From positions 1,364,001-1,428,000 of the forward strand of contig JBMNJZ010000001.1 in NCBI GenBank assembly GCA_050951925.1: a stretch of DNA of 64,000 nt, given 5' to 3'. The translations under genes were made by a program, and so were the position numbers. This DNA is from UBA1046 sp012511325 (GTDB lineage Bacteria > Bacillota > Clostridia > Saccharofermentanales > DTU023). Each line of letters starts with the position of its first letter. Position 1 is the stretch's first letter. Under the pieces are notes generated by a model. That model worked only from the letters and a program-made list of their open reading frames with translations, did not search any database and was not told where the DNA came from. Shown here one piece after another: positions 53,561 to 62,472 of this stretch.

Positions 53561-54955
53561 TTAGGGGAGATCAAATTTACCATCAAACCATGAAACAAGC
53601 TCGTTCATCGGGAGACGGATCTGCTCCATGCTGTCTCGCTCACGGATAGTTACTTTTCCATCTTCTAAAGATTCAAAGTCAAAGGTCACACAATATGGGG
53701 TGCCGATTTCGTCCTGACGGCGATAGCGTCTGCCAATCGACTGGCGCTCATCAAACTCGCAGGGATAGTGCTGCAAAATTTGTTCATACAGCTGGAAAGC
53801 CTCTGTTTTCAATTTAGCCGATAGCGGCAGGATCGCAATTTTGACCGGAGCCAGGGAGGGATGAAAACGCAGAACAGTGCGCTGATCTCCGTCCGCCAGC
53901 TCCTCTTCATCATAGGCGTCACACAGTACAGCCAGGGTCAAGCGGTCAACACCCAATGAGGGTTCTACCACATAGGGAATATACTTTTCGTTAGTGACAG
54001 GATCAAAATAGCGAAGATCCTGACGGCTATGCTCCATATGTTGCCTTAAGTCATAATCCGTGCGGTCGGCAATACCCCAGAGCTCACCCCAACCAAAGGG
54101 ATAAAGATACTCAATATCCGTAGTGGCCAATGAATAAAAAGACAGTTCATCTTTGGTATGGTCACGCAGGCGGAGATATTCCGGCTTCAGATTGAGGTCT
54201 AACAGCCACTGCCAAGAGAAATCACGCCAATAGTCAAACCATTCCAGATCAGTCCCCGGCTCACAGAAGAACTCCAGCTCCATCTGTTCAAATTCACGCG
54301 TGCGGAAAATAAAATTGCCCGGTGTAATCTCATTGCGGAAGCTCTTGCCAATCTGGGCAATGCCAAAAGGTATTTTACGCCTCGAAGTGCGCTGCACATT
54401 GACAAAATTAGTAAAAATACCCTGGGCTGTCTCCGGTCTGAGATAAATTTCCGTACCCTTGCCTTCGGTCACGCCCTGAGTTGTTTTAAACATCAGATTG
54501 AATTTGCGCACATCGGTAAAGTCATGTTTTCCACAGTTCGGACAAGGTACTTTATGCTCGGCGATAAAAGCCATCAACCGTTCTTCCGGCCAGCCCTCGA
54601 CATTGATATCACTTGCTTGTTCCTGAGCCCAATCTTCAATCATTTTGTCTACCCTGTACCTGGTCTTGCAGGCTTTACAGTCAATCAGCGGATCGCTAAA
54701 GCCTGCGACATGGCCGGAAGCTACCCAAACTTCACGATTCATCAGTATAGCGCTATCAATGCCTACATTATGAGGGCAGGTGGCAACAAAGCGTTTCCAC
54801 CAGGCGTCTTTGATGGCATTTTTCAGAGCGGCCCCGTACGGCCCATAATCCCAGGCATTGGCCAGACCGCCATATATATCCGAGCCCGGATAAACAAAAC
54901 CGCGATTAAATGCCAAAGCAACTATTTTCTCCATAGTTTTATCTTCATTACGCAT
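53561..54955 (-). CDS. glyS: Glycyl-tRNA synthetase (single-chain, alpha2 type)
   Basis: A 464-residue class II synthetase of the eukaryote-like single-chain type, with FNRGFVYPGSDIYGG at the start, the motif 2 region (FRNEITPGNFIFRTREFEQME) and the motif 3 EPSLGVDRLTLA. I start at the ATG at 54955, which shares one base with the rpoZ stop and has GAGGAAG upstream. It ligates glycine to tRNA-Gly. It has no T-box leader because it is inside an operon. Confidence 0.96.
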   Translation of the reverse strand: MRNEDKTMEKIVALAFNRGFVYPGSDIYGGLANAWDYGPYGAALKNAIKDAWWKRFVATCPHNVGIDSAILMNREVWVASGHVAGFSDPLIDCKACKTRYRVDKMIEDWAQEQASDINVEGWPEERLMAFIAEHKVPCPNCGKHDFTDVRKFNLMFKTTQGVTEGKGTEIYLRPETAQGIFTNFVNVQRTSRRKIPFGIAQIGKSFRNEITPGNFIFRTREFEQMELEFFCEPGTDLEWFDYWRDFSWQWLLDLNLKPEYLRLRDHTKDELSFYSLATTDIEYLYPFGWGELWGIADRTDYDLRQHMEHSRQDLRYFDPVTNEKYIPYVVEPSLGVDRLTLAVLCDAYDEEELADGDQRTVLRFHPSLAPVKIAILPLSAKLKTEAFQLYEQILQHYPCEFDERQSIGRRYRRQDEIGTPYCVTFDFESLEDGKVTIRERDSMEQIRLPMNELVSWFDGKFDLP

Positions 54956-55557
54956 TATTCTATTTCTTCCTCTTTCTCTTTTATTTCTATTTCATTTTCA
55001 GCCATTGAAGCCAATGTCAACAACTCCGTCTCCACCTTTGCTTCCGTAACGCCAGGCGCAGCAGCAGTTTCGGATCCGGCATCCAACTGTGCAGCTCTGC
55101 GTTCAGCCTCAAGTCTTTCGGCTTCATCCTGGGCTTCGACTGCCATGATTAGCCTGCGAGCTAAAGCAGCGGCATCATCGGAAGTAAAACTCTCTCCGCC
55201 CAAGTCAGCCAACTCGCTGTCTTTCATACCCAAACGCTGGTCACGGTCAATGATTCGTCTAGTTTCTTCAGCCAGCTCGGCAGCTCTCTTCTCCCGGTCT
55301 TCCAATTCCTCTGCCAGGCGTTTGGCCTCAATCTCCGGTCGCAGAGGTACATGCGGCTCATACAAGCCTTTTCGGTATTGGATTTTATCCATTACCAGTT
55401 CCTCACAAGCTAAAGTGACAGGATTCGGTGTTTTGGAATCTACCAGCGGATTGGCTCCATCTACAATTTGCCTGGCCCTTTTTGCTGCCAACATAGCCAA
55501 AACATAACGATTCTCAGCTTTTGGCAGTAATTTCTCCAAAGGAGGATAATTCAACAT
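54955..55557 (-). CDS. rpoZ: RNA polymerase omega subunit with long C-terminal extension
   Basis: The first 75 or so residues are omega: LLPKAENRYVLAMLAAKRARQIV and KTPNPVTLACEELVMDKI. After this come about 115 extra residues, a charged coiled-coil-like run (repeated Glu, Arg, Ala, Leu) and an Ala-rich acidic tail ending in Glu. Usual omega is about 65-90 residues. It follows gmk in the order seen in Bacillus (yloC-remA-gmk-rpoZ), and is coupled to glyS. Confidence 0.9.
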   Translation of the reverse strand: MLNYPPLEKLLPKAENRYVLAMLAAKRARQIVDGANPLVDSKTPNPVTLACEELVMDKIQYRKGLYEPHVPLRPEIEAKRLAEELEDREKRAAELAEETRRIIDRDQRLGMKDSELADLGGESFTSDDAAALARRLIMAVEAQDEAERLEAERRAAQLDAGSETAAAPGVTEAKVETELLTLASMAENEIEIKEKEEEIE

Positions 55558-55678
55558 CCACTGTACCTACTTTCTATATAATCAGTAATATTCGTTAGCA
55601 ATTGTCTGCAGATTGACACAGAACAAATACTATGGCAAGTTTTTGCCCTTGTCATGCGGACATTGTCCATAAGATTTT

Positions 55679-56353
55679 TCAATAAGCCTCAAATTCCGTC
55701 TGAATACGCGCGATGTCGTCTGTCAAATAGTCAGATTTTGCTCTCCTGGCAACACAAATCGAGCTGATGATCTCGACAGTGCGCTCCAGTTCGTCATTGA
55801 CAATAACATAATCAAAAGCTGTCGCCTGCTTGATTTCTGCTGCGGCAGCTTTAATCCGTCTGGCAATCACATTTTCATCCTCGGTGCCGCGGCAGCGCAA
55901 TCTGGTCAGTAAAACTTCGATCGACGGCGGCAGCAGAAAGACCAGAAGCGCTTGGGGAAATTTCTCTTTGACAGCTAGCGAGCCGGCTACAGTAATGTCA
56001 AGGAGCACATCATTGCCCCGCTCGATTTGTTCAAGTAAAGGCTGCAGCGGGGTTCCGTAGTAATGGTCGATATATTTATCATATTCAATAATAGCATCCT
56101 GCCGGATCAGTTCTTCAAACTCCGTTTTAGCGACAAAAATATAGTCCACGCCCTGCTGTTCCTGACCCCGCGGCGATCTGGTTGTCATCGATACCAGATG
56201 TTTGATTTCCGGCCGCAGAGATTGCAGAGCTCTGATCACAGTGTCTTTTCCCACGCCAGATGGGCCGGAGAGACAGATAATCAGACCCTTTTGTTTTGCA
56301 GTAGCATCAGATGCTGCTGCCATCTGTTCTGTCGGATTCTGTTTTTGTTTCAT
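55679..56353 (-). CDS. gmk: Guanylate kinase
   Basis: A 224-residue enzyme making GDP from GMP and ATP. The P loop is SGPSGVGKDT, and the GMP site has TTRSPRGQEQQGVDYIF and DNDVLLDITVAG. The first 22 residues are a variable extension. The start at 56353 (with GGGAGGA further upstream) overlaps the end of remA by 47 bp; an internal ATG at 56323 is an alternative. A 121-bp gap separates it from rpoZ. Confidence 0.95.
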   Translation of the reverse strand: MKQKQNPTEQMAAASDATAKQKGLIICLSGPSGVGKDTVIRALQSLRPEIKHLVSMTTRSPRGQEQQGVDYIFVAKTEFEELIRQDAIIEYDKYIDHYYGTPLQPLLEQIERGNDVLLDITVAGSLAVKEKFPQALLVFLLPPSIEVLLTRLRCRGTEDENVIARRIKAAAAEIKQATAFDYVIVNDELERTVEIISSICVARRAKSDYLTDDIARIQTEFEAY

Positions 56354-56603
56354 TCGCGCTTACCATCCTCCCGGCAAATCGTTGCTGCAAAACTCCAGTC
56401 TCCAGCGCGGACAGAACAATGTGATCGCTGTCCATGACCAAGATGCTTTTGGTCTTGCGCCCCGAGGTAGCATCAATTAAGGCACTGCGTTCCCTGGCAT
56501 CAGCTATTAAGCGTCTGGCAGGAGCCGAATCCGAGGCGGCCAGAGCGATCAGACGGGCTTTTGAAATATAATTGCCAAAACCGATATCACACAATTCTTG
56601 CAT
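56307..56603 (-). CDS. remA: RemA/YlzA-like DUF370 protein
   Basis: A 98-residue protein of the DUF370 family: MQELCDIGFGNYISKARLIALAASDSAPARRLIADARERSALIDAT and RKTKSILVMDSDHIVLSAL. In Bacillus RemA is a DNA-binding activator of biofilm-matrix genes; the role here is inferred from the family and from the conserved yicC-remA-gmk context. The C-terminal 15 residues overlap gmk. Confidence 0.92.
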   Translation of the reverse strand: MQELCDIGFGNYISKARLIALAASDSAPARRLIADARERSALIDATSGRKTKSILVMDSDHIVLSALETGVLQQRFAGRMVSANETKTESDRTDGSSI

Positions 56604-56610
56604 ACATGCC

Positions 56611-57498
56611 TCACTCCAGATTCTGCACCTGTTCTCTGATTTTTTCTAAAGTCGTCTTCATCTGTACAACCAGACCGGAAATTTCCAGATCGGCAGACTT
56701 CGAGCCGATGGTATTGATCTCACGATTTATTTCCTGACAGAGGAAGTCCAATTTTTTGCCGATCTGCCCCTCCTCATCCAGCACCAGATCAAACTGCCTG
56801 AGATGGCTGTCCAGGCGTACCAATTCTTCGTCGATTGCAGCTTTATCGGCAAAAATAGCGATTTCGGCTGCAATCCTCTGGCCGTTATAATATTCTTCCG
56901 CATCCTGACCGAGTAGAGTTTCCACTCTTTTGAGCAAACGCTCTCTTTGCTCCTGCGGCACAGTTTCCGCGCGCAAGGATACAGCAGACAGCTGTTCTGT
57001 CAGCTGCTCAATCTTATAACGGAGATCCCGACACAGCATTTCACCTTCGTTTCTTCTCATGCTCATAAACTGGTCAAGCGCAGCATCGGTGGCTTCTTCG
57101 ATTTGAGGCCAAATCTCCGCGGGATCAGTCTCTTGAGCACTTACAGTGAAAAGCCCGTTGATCTGTGTCAGATTGCCGGTCAGATCCGGCAGCAGGCGAT
57201 TGGTCAATTCCTCGAGCTCGGCATAGGCGGCCATATAGGAAAGAGCCAAGTCGCGATCCAGCTTAATCTGTGTCCCGGAGTTAGCGTCGCTGTCATATTC
57301 TACTCTGACATCAACTTTGCCGCGGTTGACACATTTATTGATCAGCTCTCGCAAAGGCGGCTCCAGCGAGGATAATGACCGAGGCAGACGAAACGATATG
57401 TCACGGTATCGACTATTGACGGATTTGATTTCAACCATAATGCGCCGTTCAGGGCGAATCGCCTCGCCTTGTCCATATCCTGTCATGCTATAGCCCAT
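56611..57498 (-). CDS. yicC: YicC/YloC family endoribonuclease
   Basis: A 295-residue protein: MGYSMTGYGQGEA at the start, VEIKSVNSRYRDISFRLPRSL next, and a C-terminal DFLCQEINREINTIGSKSADLEI helix block. YicC-like proteins are reported RNases that act on small RNAs. It is the first gene of the yicC-remA-gmk-rpoZ-glyS-ppdK run. Confidence 0.93.
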   Translation of the reverse strand: MGYSMTGYGQGEAIRPERRIMVEIKSVNSRYRDISFRLPRSLSSLEPPLRELINKCVNRGKVDVRVEYDSDANSGTQIKLDRDLALSYMAAYAELEELTNRLLPDLTGNLTQINGLFTVSAQETDPAEIWPQIEEATDAALDQFMSMRRNEGEMLCRDLRYKIEQLTEQLSAVSLRAETVPQEQRERLLKRVETLLGQDAEEYYNGQRIAAEIAIFADKAAIDEELVRLDSHLRQFDLVLDEEGQIGKKLDFLCQEINREINTIGSKSADLEISGLVVQMKTTLEKIREQVQNLE

Positions 57499-57565
57499 AT
57501 CTTTTGCTCCTTAGTGCTTTCCCGATCAAAGATTACAATCATAAAGACTACTATCATAATTTATT

Positions 57566-57595
57566 ACTATACATTAAGTATCCTCAGCTTGTCAC
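57566..57595 (-). promoter_or_regulatory. Promoter of the yicC operon
   Basis: Minus strand: -35 GTGACA (57590-57595), an 18-bp spacer and -10 TATAGT (57566-57571), each one mismatch from consensus, in the 113-bp gap between the phosphoesterase gene and yicC. Confidence 0.6.
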
Positions 57596-57611
57596 CGCCA
57601 ACAATCGGCAG

Positions 57612-58334
57612 TCAGGCGCCAAGTATCAGTTTAGGGGTAAAGCCGATCTGGTCGCCGGCGACCAGGGTATAGCGGATACCTCTGATCTCAGTCCCGTCAA
57701 GGCGCAATCTGCTCCGGGTATGGTGAATATGGCCGAAGACACAGTCAGTCACGCCATACTTCTCCAGCAGCTGCGTAAAAGCGGTCTGTTCACGATTTTC
57801 GCCTAAAGGCGGATAATGCATCATAACCAGCAGTGAACCGTTCCCCTCTTTGAGTTTGTGCGCAGCTGCCAGCGACATTTCGAGTCGCAGCAGCTCTCTC
57901 CTCAAGATTTTGTCATCTTGTTCGGGCAAGTAATCCGCATCCTCGGGCAGAAGCCAGCCGCGGGTACCACAGATTGCGGCGCCATCCGGCAGTATACGGG
58001 CATCATTTTGCAAAAAGTCCAGACTGGTCAACCCTTCATCGCGACACAGACGGGTGATTTGGCTGATTGATTGCCACCAGTAATCATGATTGCCCTTCAG
58101 GAGCAGCTTTTGGCCCGGAAGCTGATCGATAAATCTGAGATCAGGGATCGCCTCTGTCAGTGTCATAGCCCAAGAAATATCGCCCGGCACCAGCACCAGA
58201 TCATCAGGCTCCACTAACCGACGCCAGTTATCCTGAATTTGTTCTTCATGATTTGCCCAGCGTTGACCGAAGACGGCCATTGGTTTATCGACAACAAAAG
58301 ATAGATGCAGATCTGCCAGGGCAAAGATTCTCAT
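57612..58334 (-). CDS. Calcineurin-like metallophosphoesterase
   Basis: A 240-residue cytosolic enzyme without a membrane helix. Metal-binding blocks in order: ALADLHLSF, PGDISWAM, KGNHDYWW, MMHYPP and FGHIHH. The start overlaps the uvrC stop as ATGA, so it is the last gene of the tsaE-tsaB-rimI::uvrC unit. Substrate unknown. It differs from the membrane-anchored homologue at 44.9 kb. Confidence 0.88.
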   Translation of the reverse strand: MRIFALADLHLSFVVDKPMAVFGQRWANHEEQIQDNWRRLVEPDDLVLVPGDISWAMTLTEAIPDLRFIDQLPGQKLLLKGNHDYWWQSISQITRLCRDEGLTSLDFLQNDARILPDGAAICGTRGWLLPEDADYLPEQDDKILRRELLRLEMSLAAAHKLKEGNGSLLVMMHYPPLGENREQTAFTQLLEKYGVTDCVFGHIHHTRSRLRLDGTEIRGIRYTLVAGDQIGFTPKLILGA

Positions 58335-60691
58335 AGCAAATCACCTGTTTGGTGAAAATAGTCATAGACAGCTTGCGCCGTTTTTGTCGGCAATCCGGAG
58401 ACCGCCTGCAGCTCCTCCAGTGTAGCGGCAGCAATACCTGCTAAACCGTCAAAATTTTCCAGCAGCTTGCGTCTGGTTGCCGGGCCAACTCCGGGAATAT
58501 CTTCCAAGAGCAGACGCAAATGGCGCTTTTTGGCCTTAGTTCCGCTTAGCCGCCGGGCAAAGCGATGCGCTTCGTCCTGAATTGCGGTTAAAAGGCGCAA
58601 CAACCCCATCCTCAGGGCACGTGCGTCATCCATTTCGCCTTCGGCAATTAATAGATAGTCATCACCGGACTCAGAGCGCAGCTCAATGATATCTCCATTT
58701 GGCAAGACCAGCCCCCTCGTGCGGTGACGTTTGTCTTTCACTATTCCCGCCAGGGCGATATCTGCCGGTATCAGCGGTTTGACTTTGGCCACATGGGTTT
58801 GGCCGCCATCGATTAATATCAGATCCGGCCGGTGCCCGAATTCCTCATCGTCTAAGCGGTCAAGGCGTCTGCTCAGCACTTCATACAGGGCTGAATAGTC
58901 ATCAATGCCATCAAAAGATGCCACAGAGAAATGGCGGTAGGAAGCCCGCTCGGGTCTGCCCCTTTGAAAAACCACCATGGATCCGGCTCGATCCGCAGCG
59001 CCGAGATTGGAAATATCATAGGCTTCGATTCTGTGCAGAGCGCGCTCGCTGCCGGTCAATCCGGCCAGCTTTTTCAGTGTCAATTCCAGTCCTGTAACAC
59101 TTTTGCCGCCCATCAAAGTATAGCGTTGCAGAGCAGAGGCAGCATTTTTGGCCGCCAGATCCAGCAAGCGGGTTTTGTCACCCCTGCGGGGGCGATGCAG
59201 AACAACTTTGCGACTGGCCAGCTCCGACAGATATTGCTCGACCAGTTTCTGCTCCGGGAGGTCAGCCGGCAGCAGGATCTCATTGGGGATCAGGGCAGTG
59301 CCGGTATAGTGCTGTGCTATGAAAGCTTGCAGATAGTCCGGATCCGATCCGCCAATATCTTCGGTGAAGGTCTGAACATAGCTGTTGACCCGGCCTTCCC
59401 TAACTTCCAGTTTTTGCAGGCAGACTTCACTGCCATTTCTGGCCAGGCCGATCACATCGCGTGATTGCCGGTCGGAGCTGACTATGACCTGTTTATCCTT
59501 CAGTTTGGCCAGAGCGTCAATCCGGTCTCTTAACAGAGCAGCCTGTTCAAAATCCAGAGCCTCGGCAGCCGCAGCCATCTCTTGTTCCAGATTGAGCAAT
59601 AGCTCGGAATATTTCCCCTCAAAAAAGCGGATGACATTCTCAATTACCGCACGGTATTTTGTGGCAGAAACATCGCCTTTGCACGGACCGATGCAACGGC
59701 CGATATAAAAGTTGAGACAAGGTCTCTCTTTACCTATATCCCGAGGCAAGATTCTATTGCAGCTTTTGATCGGGAAAATCCGGCGCAGGGCGGCCAGAGC
59801 GCGGTAAAGATCACCACTGAGATAGGGGCCGAAATATCTCGCACCCTCTGCCAGATCCGCCTCTACCCGGAAAGATTTCATAATGCGCGGATAAGTTTCC
59901 TGCATTGTAATGCGAATATAGGGGTATTCGCGGTCGTCACGCAAGAGAATATTATAACGCGGCTTGAATTTTTTGATCAGATTGGCTTCCAGGATTAAAG
60001 CCTCTAACTCATTATGGCAAAGCAAATACTCAAAATCGGCAATGCGCGCAATCATAGCCCGGATACGGGCATCCCCCTCAGGATGACGGCCGAAATAGCT
60101 CATTAGGCGCTGTCTGAGATTATTGGCTTTGCCGACATAGATAGTGTCCCCCGATATATCTTTCATCAGGTAGACGCCAGGCTCCGAAGGAACCAGATCC
60201 AGTCTGGCATCGAATATTTCAGGCAGATCAAGCCGCATCAGATAAGCATCCTCCCCTGTCTGTTGATAATAGCCCTCACGAATGCCATAAGTGATAAAGC
60301 CCGCTTTCTCGTAGAGTCTGAGCGCAGCCTGATTGGAAGTGGCAACTTCCAGCATTATGAGGTCTATCCCGCGCTCGACCGCTGCCGACCGAATTCCTGC
60401 CAGCAGCTTTTCTCCAATGCCCTGCCGCCTGGCCTCGGGCTTGACCGCCAGATTGTAAATATCCATTACCTCATCCAGCGGATAGGCAGAGACAAAGCCC
60501 ACAACCTCCTCATCTGCCACTGCTACCAGATACAACATAGCATAAGGGCTGTCGAGCATAATTTCTTTCAAATCGCGGGCAAAGTTGGCAGTACCCGATC
60601 TGCGCGCAAATGAGGCCAGGTAGATATCGACAATTGCTGCCAGATCACCGAGCTGTGCAGGACGGATCGAAATTCTGCTCGTCTCTGCCAT
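58331..60691 (-). CDS. RimI-type acetyltransferase fused to UvrC
   Basis: A 786-residue single frame. Residues 1-155 are a complete GNAT acetyltransferase of the RimI type: the acetyl-CoA loop RRQGIGEKLL (88-97) and a REGYYQQTGEDAYLM end. Residues 165-786 are full UvrC: GIY-YIG nuclease (GVYLMKD to IYVGKANNLRQRL, 171-195), UVR motif near 380-405, RNase H-like nuclease (IEAYDISNLGA, DLILIDGGQTHV) and a C-terminal HhH2 pair (EDIPGVGPATRRKLL). UvrC makes both cuts in nucleotide excision repair. RimI acetylates S18 in E. coli and is often beside tsaB and tsaD. No stop, frameshift or internal start with ribosome site separates the halves. Confidence 0.93.
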   Translation of the reverse strand: MAETSRISIRPAQLGDLAAIVDIYLASFARRSGTANFARDLKEIMLDSPYAMLYLVAVADEEVVGFVSAYPLDEVMDIYNLAVKPEARRQGIGEKLLAGIRSAAVERGIDLIMLEVATSNQAALRLYEKAGFITYGIREGYYQQTGEDAYLMRLDLPEIFDARLDLVPSEPGVYLMKDISGDTIYVGKANNLRQRLMSYFGRHPEGDARIRAMIARIADFEYLLCHNELEALILEANLIKKFKPRYNILLRDDREYPYIRITMQETYPRIMKSFRVEADLAEGARYFGPYLSGDLYRALAALRRIFPIKSCNRILPRDIGKERPCLNFYIGRCIGPCKGDVSATKYRAVIENVIRFFEGKYSELLLNLEQEMAAAAEALDFEQAALLRDRIDALAKLKDKQVIVSSDRQSRDVIGLARNGSEVCLQKLEVREGRVNSYVQTFTEDIGGSDPDYLQAFIAQHYTGTALIPNEILLPADLPEQKLVEQYLSELASRKVVLHRPRRGDKTRLLDLAAKNAASALQRYTLMGGKSVTGLELTLKKLAGLTGSERALHRIEAYDISNLGAADRAGSMVVFQRGRPERASYRHFSVASFDGIDDYSALYEVLSRRLDRLDDEEFGHRPDLILIDGGQTHVAKVKPLIPADIALAGIVKDKRHRTRGLVLPNGDIIELRSESGDDYLLIAEGEMDDARALRMGLLRLLTAIQDEAHRFARRLSGTKAKKRHLRLLLEDIPGVGPATRRKLLENFDGLAGIAAATLEELQAVSGLPTKTAQAVYDYFHQTGDLL

Positions 60692-61402
60692 CTATACCTG
60701 TTCCTGTTGCCTCTTCATTCGCTCCGCTTGTGACAAGGACAAGTATTGCGGCATTAAGGCGAAAGGGTCGCCACTTTCACCGCTTCGGTATCTGGCCAAT
60801 CCCAGGCGGCTTAGGATCGAGGCACGCGGGGTCCAGAACTCCGGACCTGCCCATAGCGTCTTCGGCAGACCCCGGGCTTCCCTCGGATATGCTGATTTGA
60901 CCGCAGGCAAGCCATCGCCCGTCACAACTATCTTGGGGGGGTAAAATTCGAGTTGCGAGATGGCAGTCCATAGATCTGAAGCCTGGCGATTAGCAGGCAC
61001 AATTAATTCATGCAGATCATCACCGCTACTATAGAGTGCGGAGAACACGCGCCCACCGCGGGCATCGATGGCGGAACAGACCGGGCTGTCAGGGAAAGCT
61101 GCCGCCAAAATTTCCAGACTTGAAACGCCGACCGCAGGCTTATTTAATGCCCAGGCCATTGTCTTGACAGCGGCAATGCCGATCCGGATTCCGGTAAAAG
61201 AACCGGGTCCTGTCGCGCAGACGAATAGATTGATTTCCTCCTTCTGACGGCCGGAACGCGTGAGCAAATCAGCAACCAACGGCTGGTAGGTTACTGAATG
61301 TTTGTAGCCCAAATTCAGTGTTGCCTCCGCAATGATATTTTCTTCCTCGCATAGTGCGACTGAGAGACTTTTCCCTGATGTATCAGATGCCAGTATCAGC
61401 AT
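60692..61402 (-). CDS. tsaB: tRNA t6A biosynthesis protein TsaB
   Basis: A 236-residue protein: ILASDTSGKSLSVALCE at the start and the diagnostic ATGPGSFTGIRIGIAAVKTMAWAL. TsaB partners TsaD and TsaE to make N6-threonylcarbamoyladenosine at position 37 of ANN-decoding tRNAs. TsaD is not in the window. The stop is next to the start of the fused gene. Confidence 0.95.
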   Translation of the reverse strand: MLILASDTSGKSLSVALCEEENIIAEATLNLGYKHSVTYQPLVADLLTRSGRQKEEINLFVCATGPGSFTGIRIGIAAVKTMAWALNKPAVGVSSLEILAAAFPDSPVCSAIDARGGRVFSALYSSGDDLHELIVPANRQASDLWTAISQLEFYPPKIVVTGDGLPAVKSAYPREARGLPKTLWAGPEFWTPRASILSRLGLARYRSGESGDPFALMPQYLSLSQAERMKRQQEQV

Positions 61403-61411
61403 TTTCGGCTC

Positions 61412-61873
61412 CTAAGATAATGTTGTTTGCAGCGGTCTGGCATCGGACCAGCTGACAGTGATCCTGCGCTCATTAGCGCCGAGTCGTTCAAGTGTAATTT
61501 CGATTGTCTCGGGAGGCAGAGCCTCACGGATCACTTGTGCCCATTCAATGGCGGCAATCCCATCCGCCGCGAGGTATTCGTCAAAGCCGGATTCATACCA
61601 TTCATCAACTCCCGACAGCCGGTAAGCATCAAAATGGTACAGCGCCGTTCCCCTTTCGCCCGCTTCATGATCACGCAGGAGTGTAAAAGTGGGACTCGCA
61701 ACTTGCCCTTTGACGCCAAGCCGGCAAGCCAGGCCGGAAACGAGAGTTGTCTTACCTGCGCCCAAATCACCGTCCAGAGCCAAAACATCGCCGGCCTGCA
61801 GCAAATCGGCCAGTCTGGACGCCCAGGCAGCGGTTTCTTCCGCTGTTTTGCTGATGAAAGAAAAAGTCTGCAC
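61412..61873 (-). CDS. tsaE: tRNA t6A biosynthesis ATPase TsaE
   Basis: A 153-residue ATPase. I start at a GTG at 61873, five nt after GGAG; the longer GTG-started frame to 61918 lacks a site. The P loop is GDLGAGKTT, with VASPTFTLL after and the IEWAQ motif near the end. It energises the TsaB-TsaD complex. It lies first in the tsaE-tsaB-rimI::uvrC-phosphoesterase unit, just after the rpsI terminator. Confidence 0.94.
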   Translation of the reverse strand: MQTFSFISKTAEETAAWASRLADLLQAGDVLALDGDLGAGKTTLVSGLACRLGVKGQVASPTFTLLRDHEAGERGTALYHFDAYRLSGVDEWYESGFDEYLAADGIAAIEWAQVIREALPPETIEITLERLGANERRITVSWSDARPLQTTLS

Positions 61874-61978
61874 AAACTCTCCGCCTATTGTATAAATCGT
61901 ATTACTCGGTCTCTGCACAATTCTATCAAAACTGGCATCCTTTGTGGGAGACGAATATCAGAGTCTGTATTGCGGCAT

Positions 61979-62035
61979 AAAAAAAGCAGACCTGCCGGCA
62001 AATGCCTGCTGCACCGCCCGGCCGGCCTGCTTTTA
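61979..62035 (-). terminator. Terminator of the rplM-rpsI operon
   Basis: Minus strand: a stem AAAAGCAG/CTGCTTTT extended by GCCGGC/GCCGGC, with a bulge, then a T6 run at 61979-61985. It is just 3' of the rpsI stop, which makes it the end of the rplM-rpsI transcript. Confidence 0.8.
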
Positions 62036-62046
62036 AGCGGATATTA

Positions 62047-62451
62047 TTAACGTTTGGAGAACTGTGAAGCCTTGCGGGCTTTCTTAAGACCGTATTTTTT
62101 ACGCTCCTTGACGCGGGAATCACGGGTCAGGAAACCTGCACGTTTCAATGGAGCCTTATATTTCTCCTCGTCCGCCTCGACCAGTGCACGAGAAATGCCA
62201 TGGCGAATAGCCCCGGCCTGACCGGCAATGCCGCCGCCATGCACATTGACGATAATTGAATACTGATCAGCGGCATTCACCTCATTTAGGGGCTGGCGCA
62301 CAATATAACGCAGTGTTTCCATCTCCAGATAGTCATTGATATCCTTGCCGTTAATCACAATATCTCCCTTGCCGGGATAGATGCGGACACGAGCAATCGA
62401 GCTCTTGCGGCGACCTGTTCCGTAAAAATAATCTTTTTTATTTGTTGCCAT
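62047..62451 (-). CDS. rpsI: 30S ribosomal protein S9
   Basis: A 134-residue S9: FYGTGRRKSSIARVRIYPGKGDIVINGKDI and the C terminus DSRVKERKKYGLKKARKASQFSKR, whose basic tail reaches the P-site tRNA. It follows rplM by 21 bp. In many Firmicutes rplM-rpsI sit next to truA-ecfT; here they are about 47 kb away. Confidence 0.98.
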   Translation of the reverse strand: MATNKKDYFYGTGRRKSSIARVRIYPGKGDIVINGKDINDYLEMETLRYIVRQPLNEVNAADQYSIIVNVHGGGIAGQAGAIRHGISRALVEADEEKYKAPLKRAGFLTRDSRVKERKKYGLKKARKASQFSKR

Positions 62452-62472
62452 TCTAATTCTCCCTCTGGCTCA

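Noticed and set aside
54524..55507. Plus-strand frame of 327 codons antisense to glyS and rpoZ
   Set aside because: Shadow of two certain genes; the Ser/Ala-rich half mirrors the Glu/Ala-rich tail of omega.
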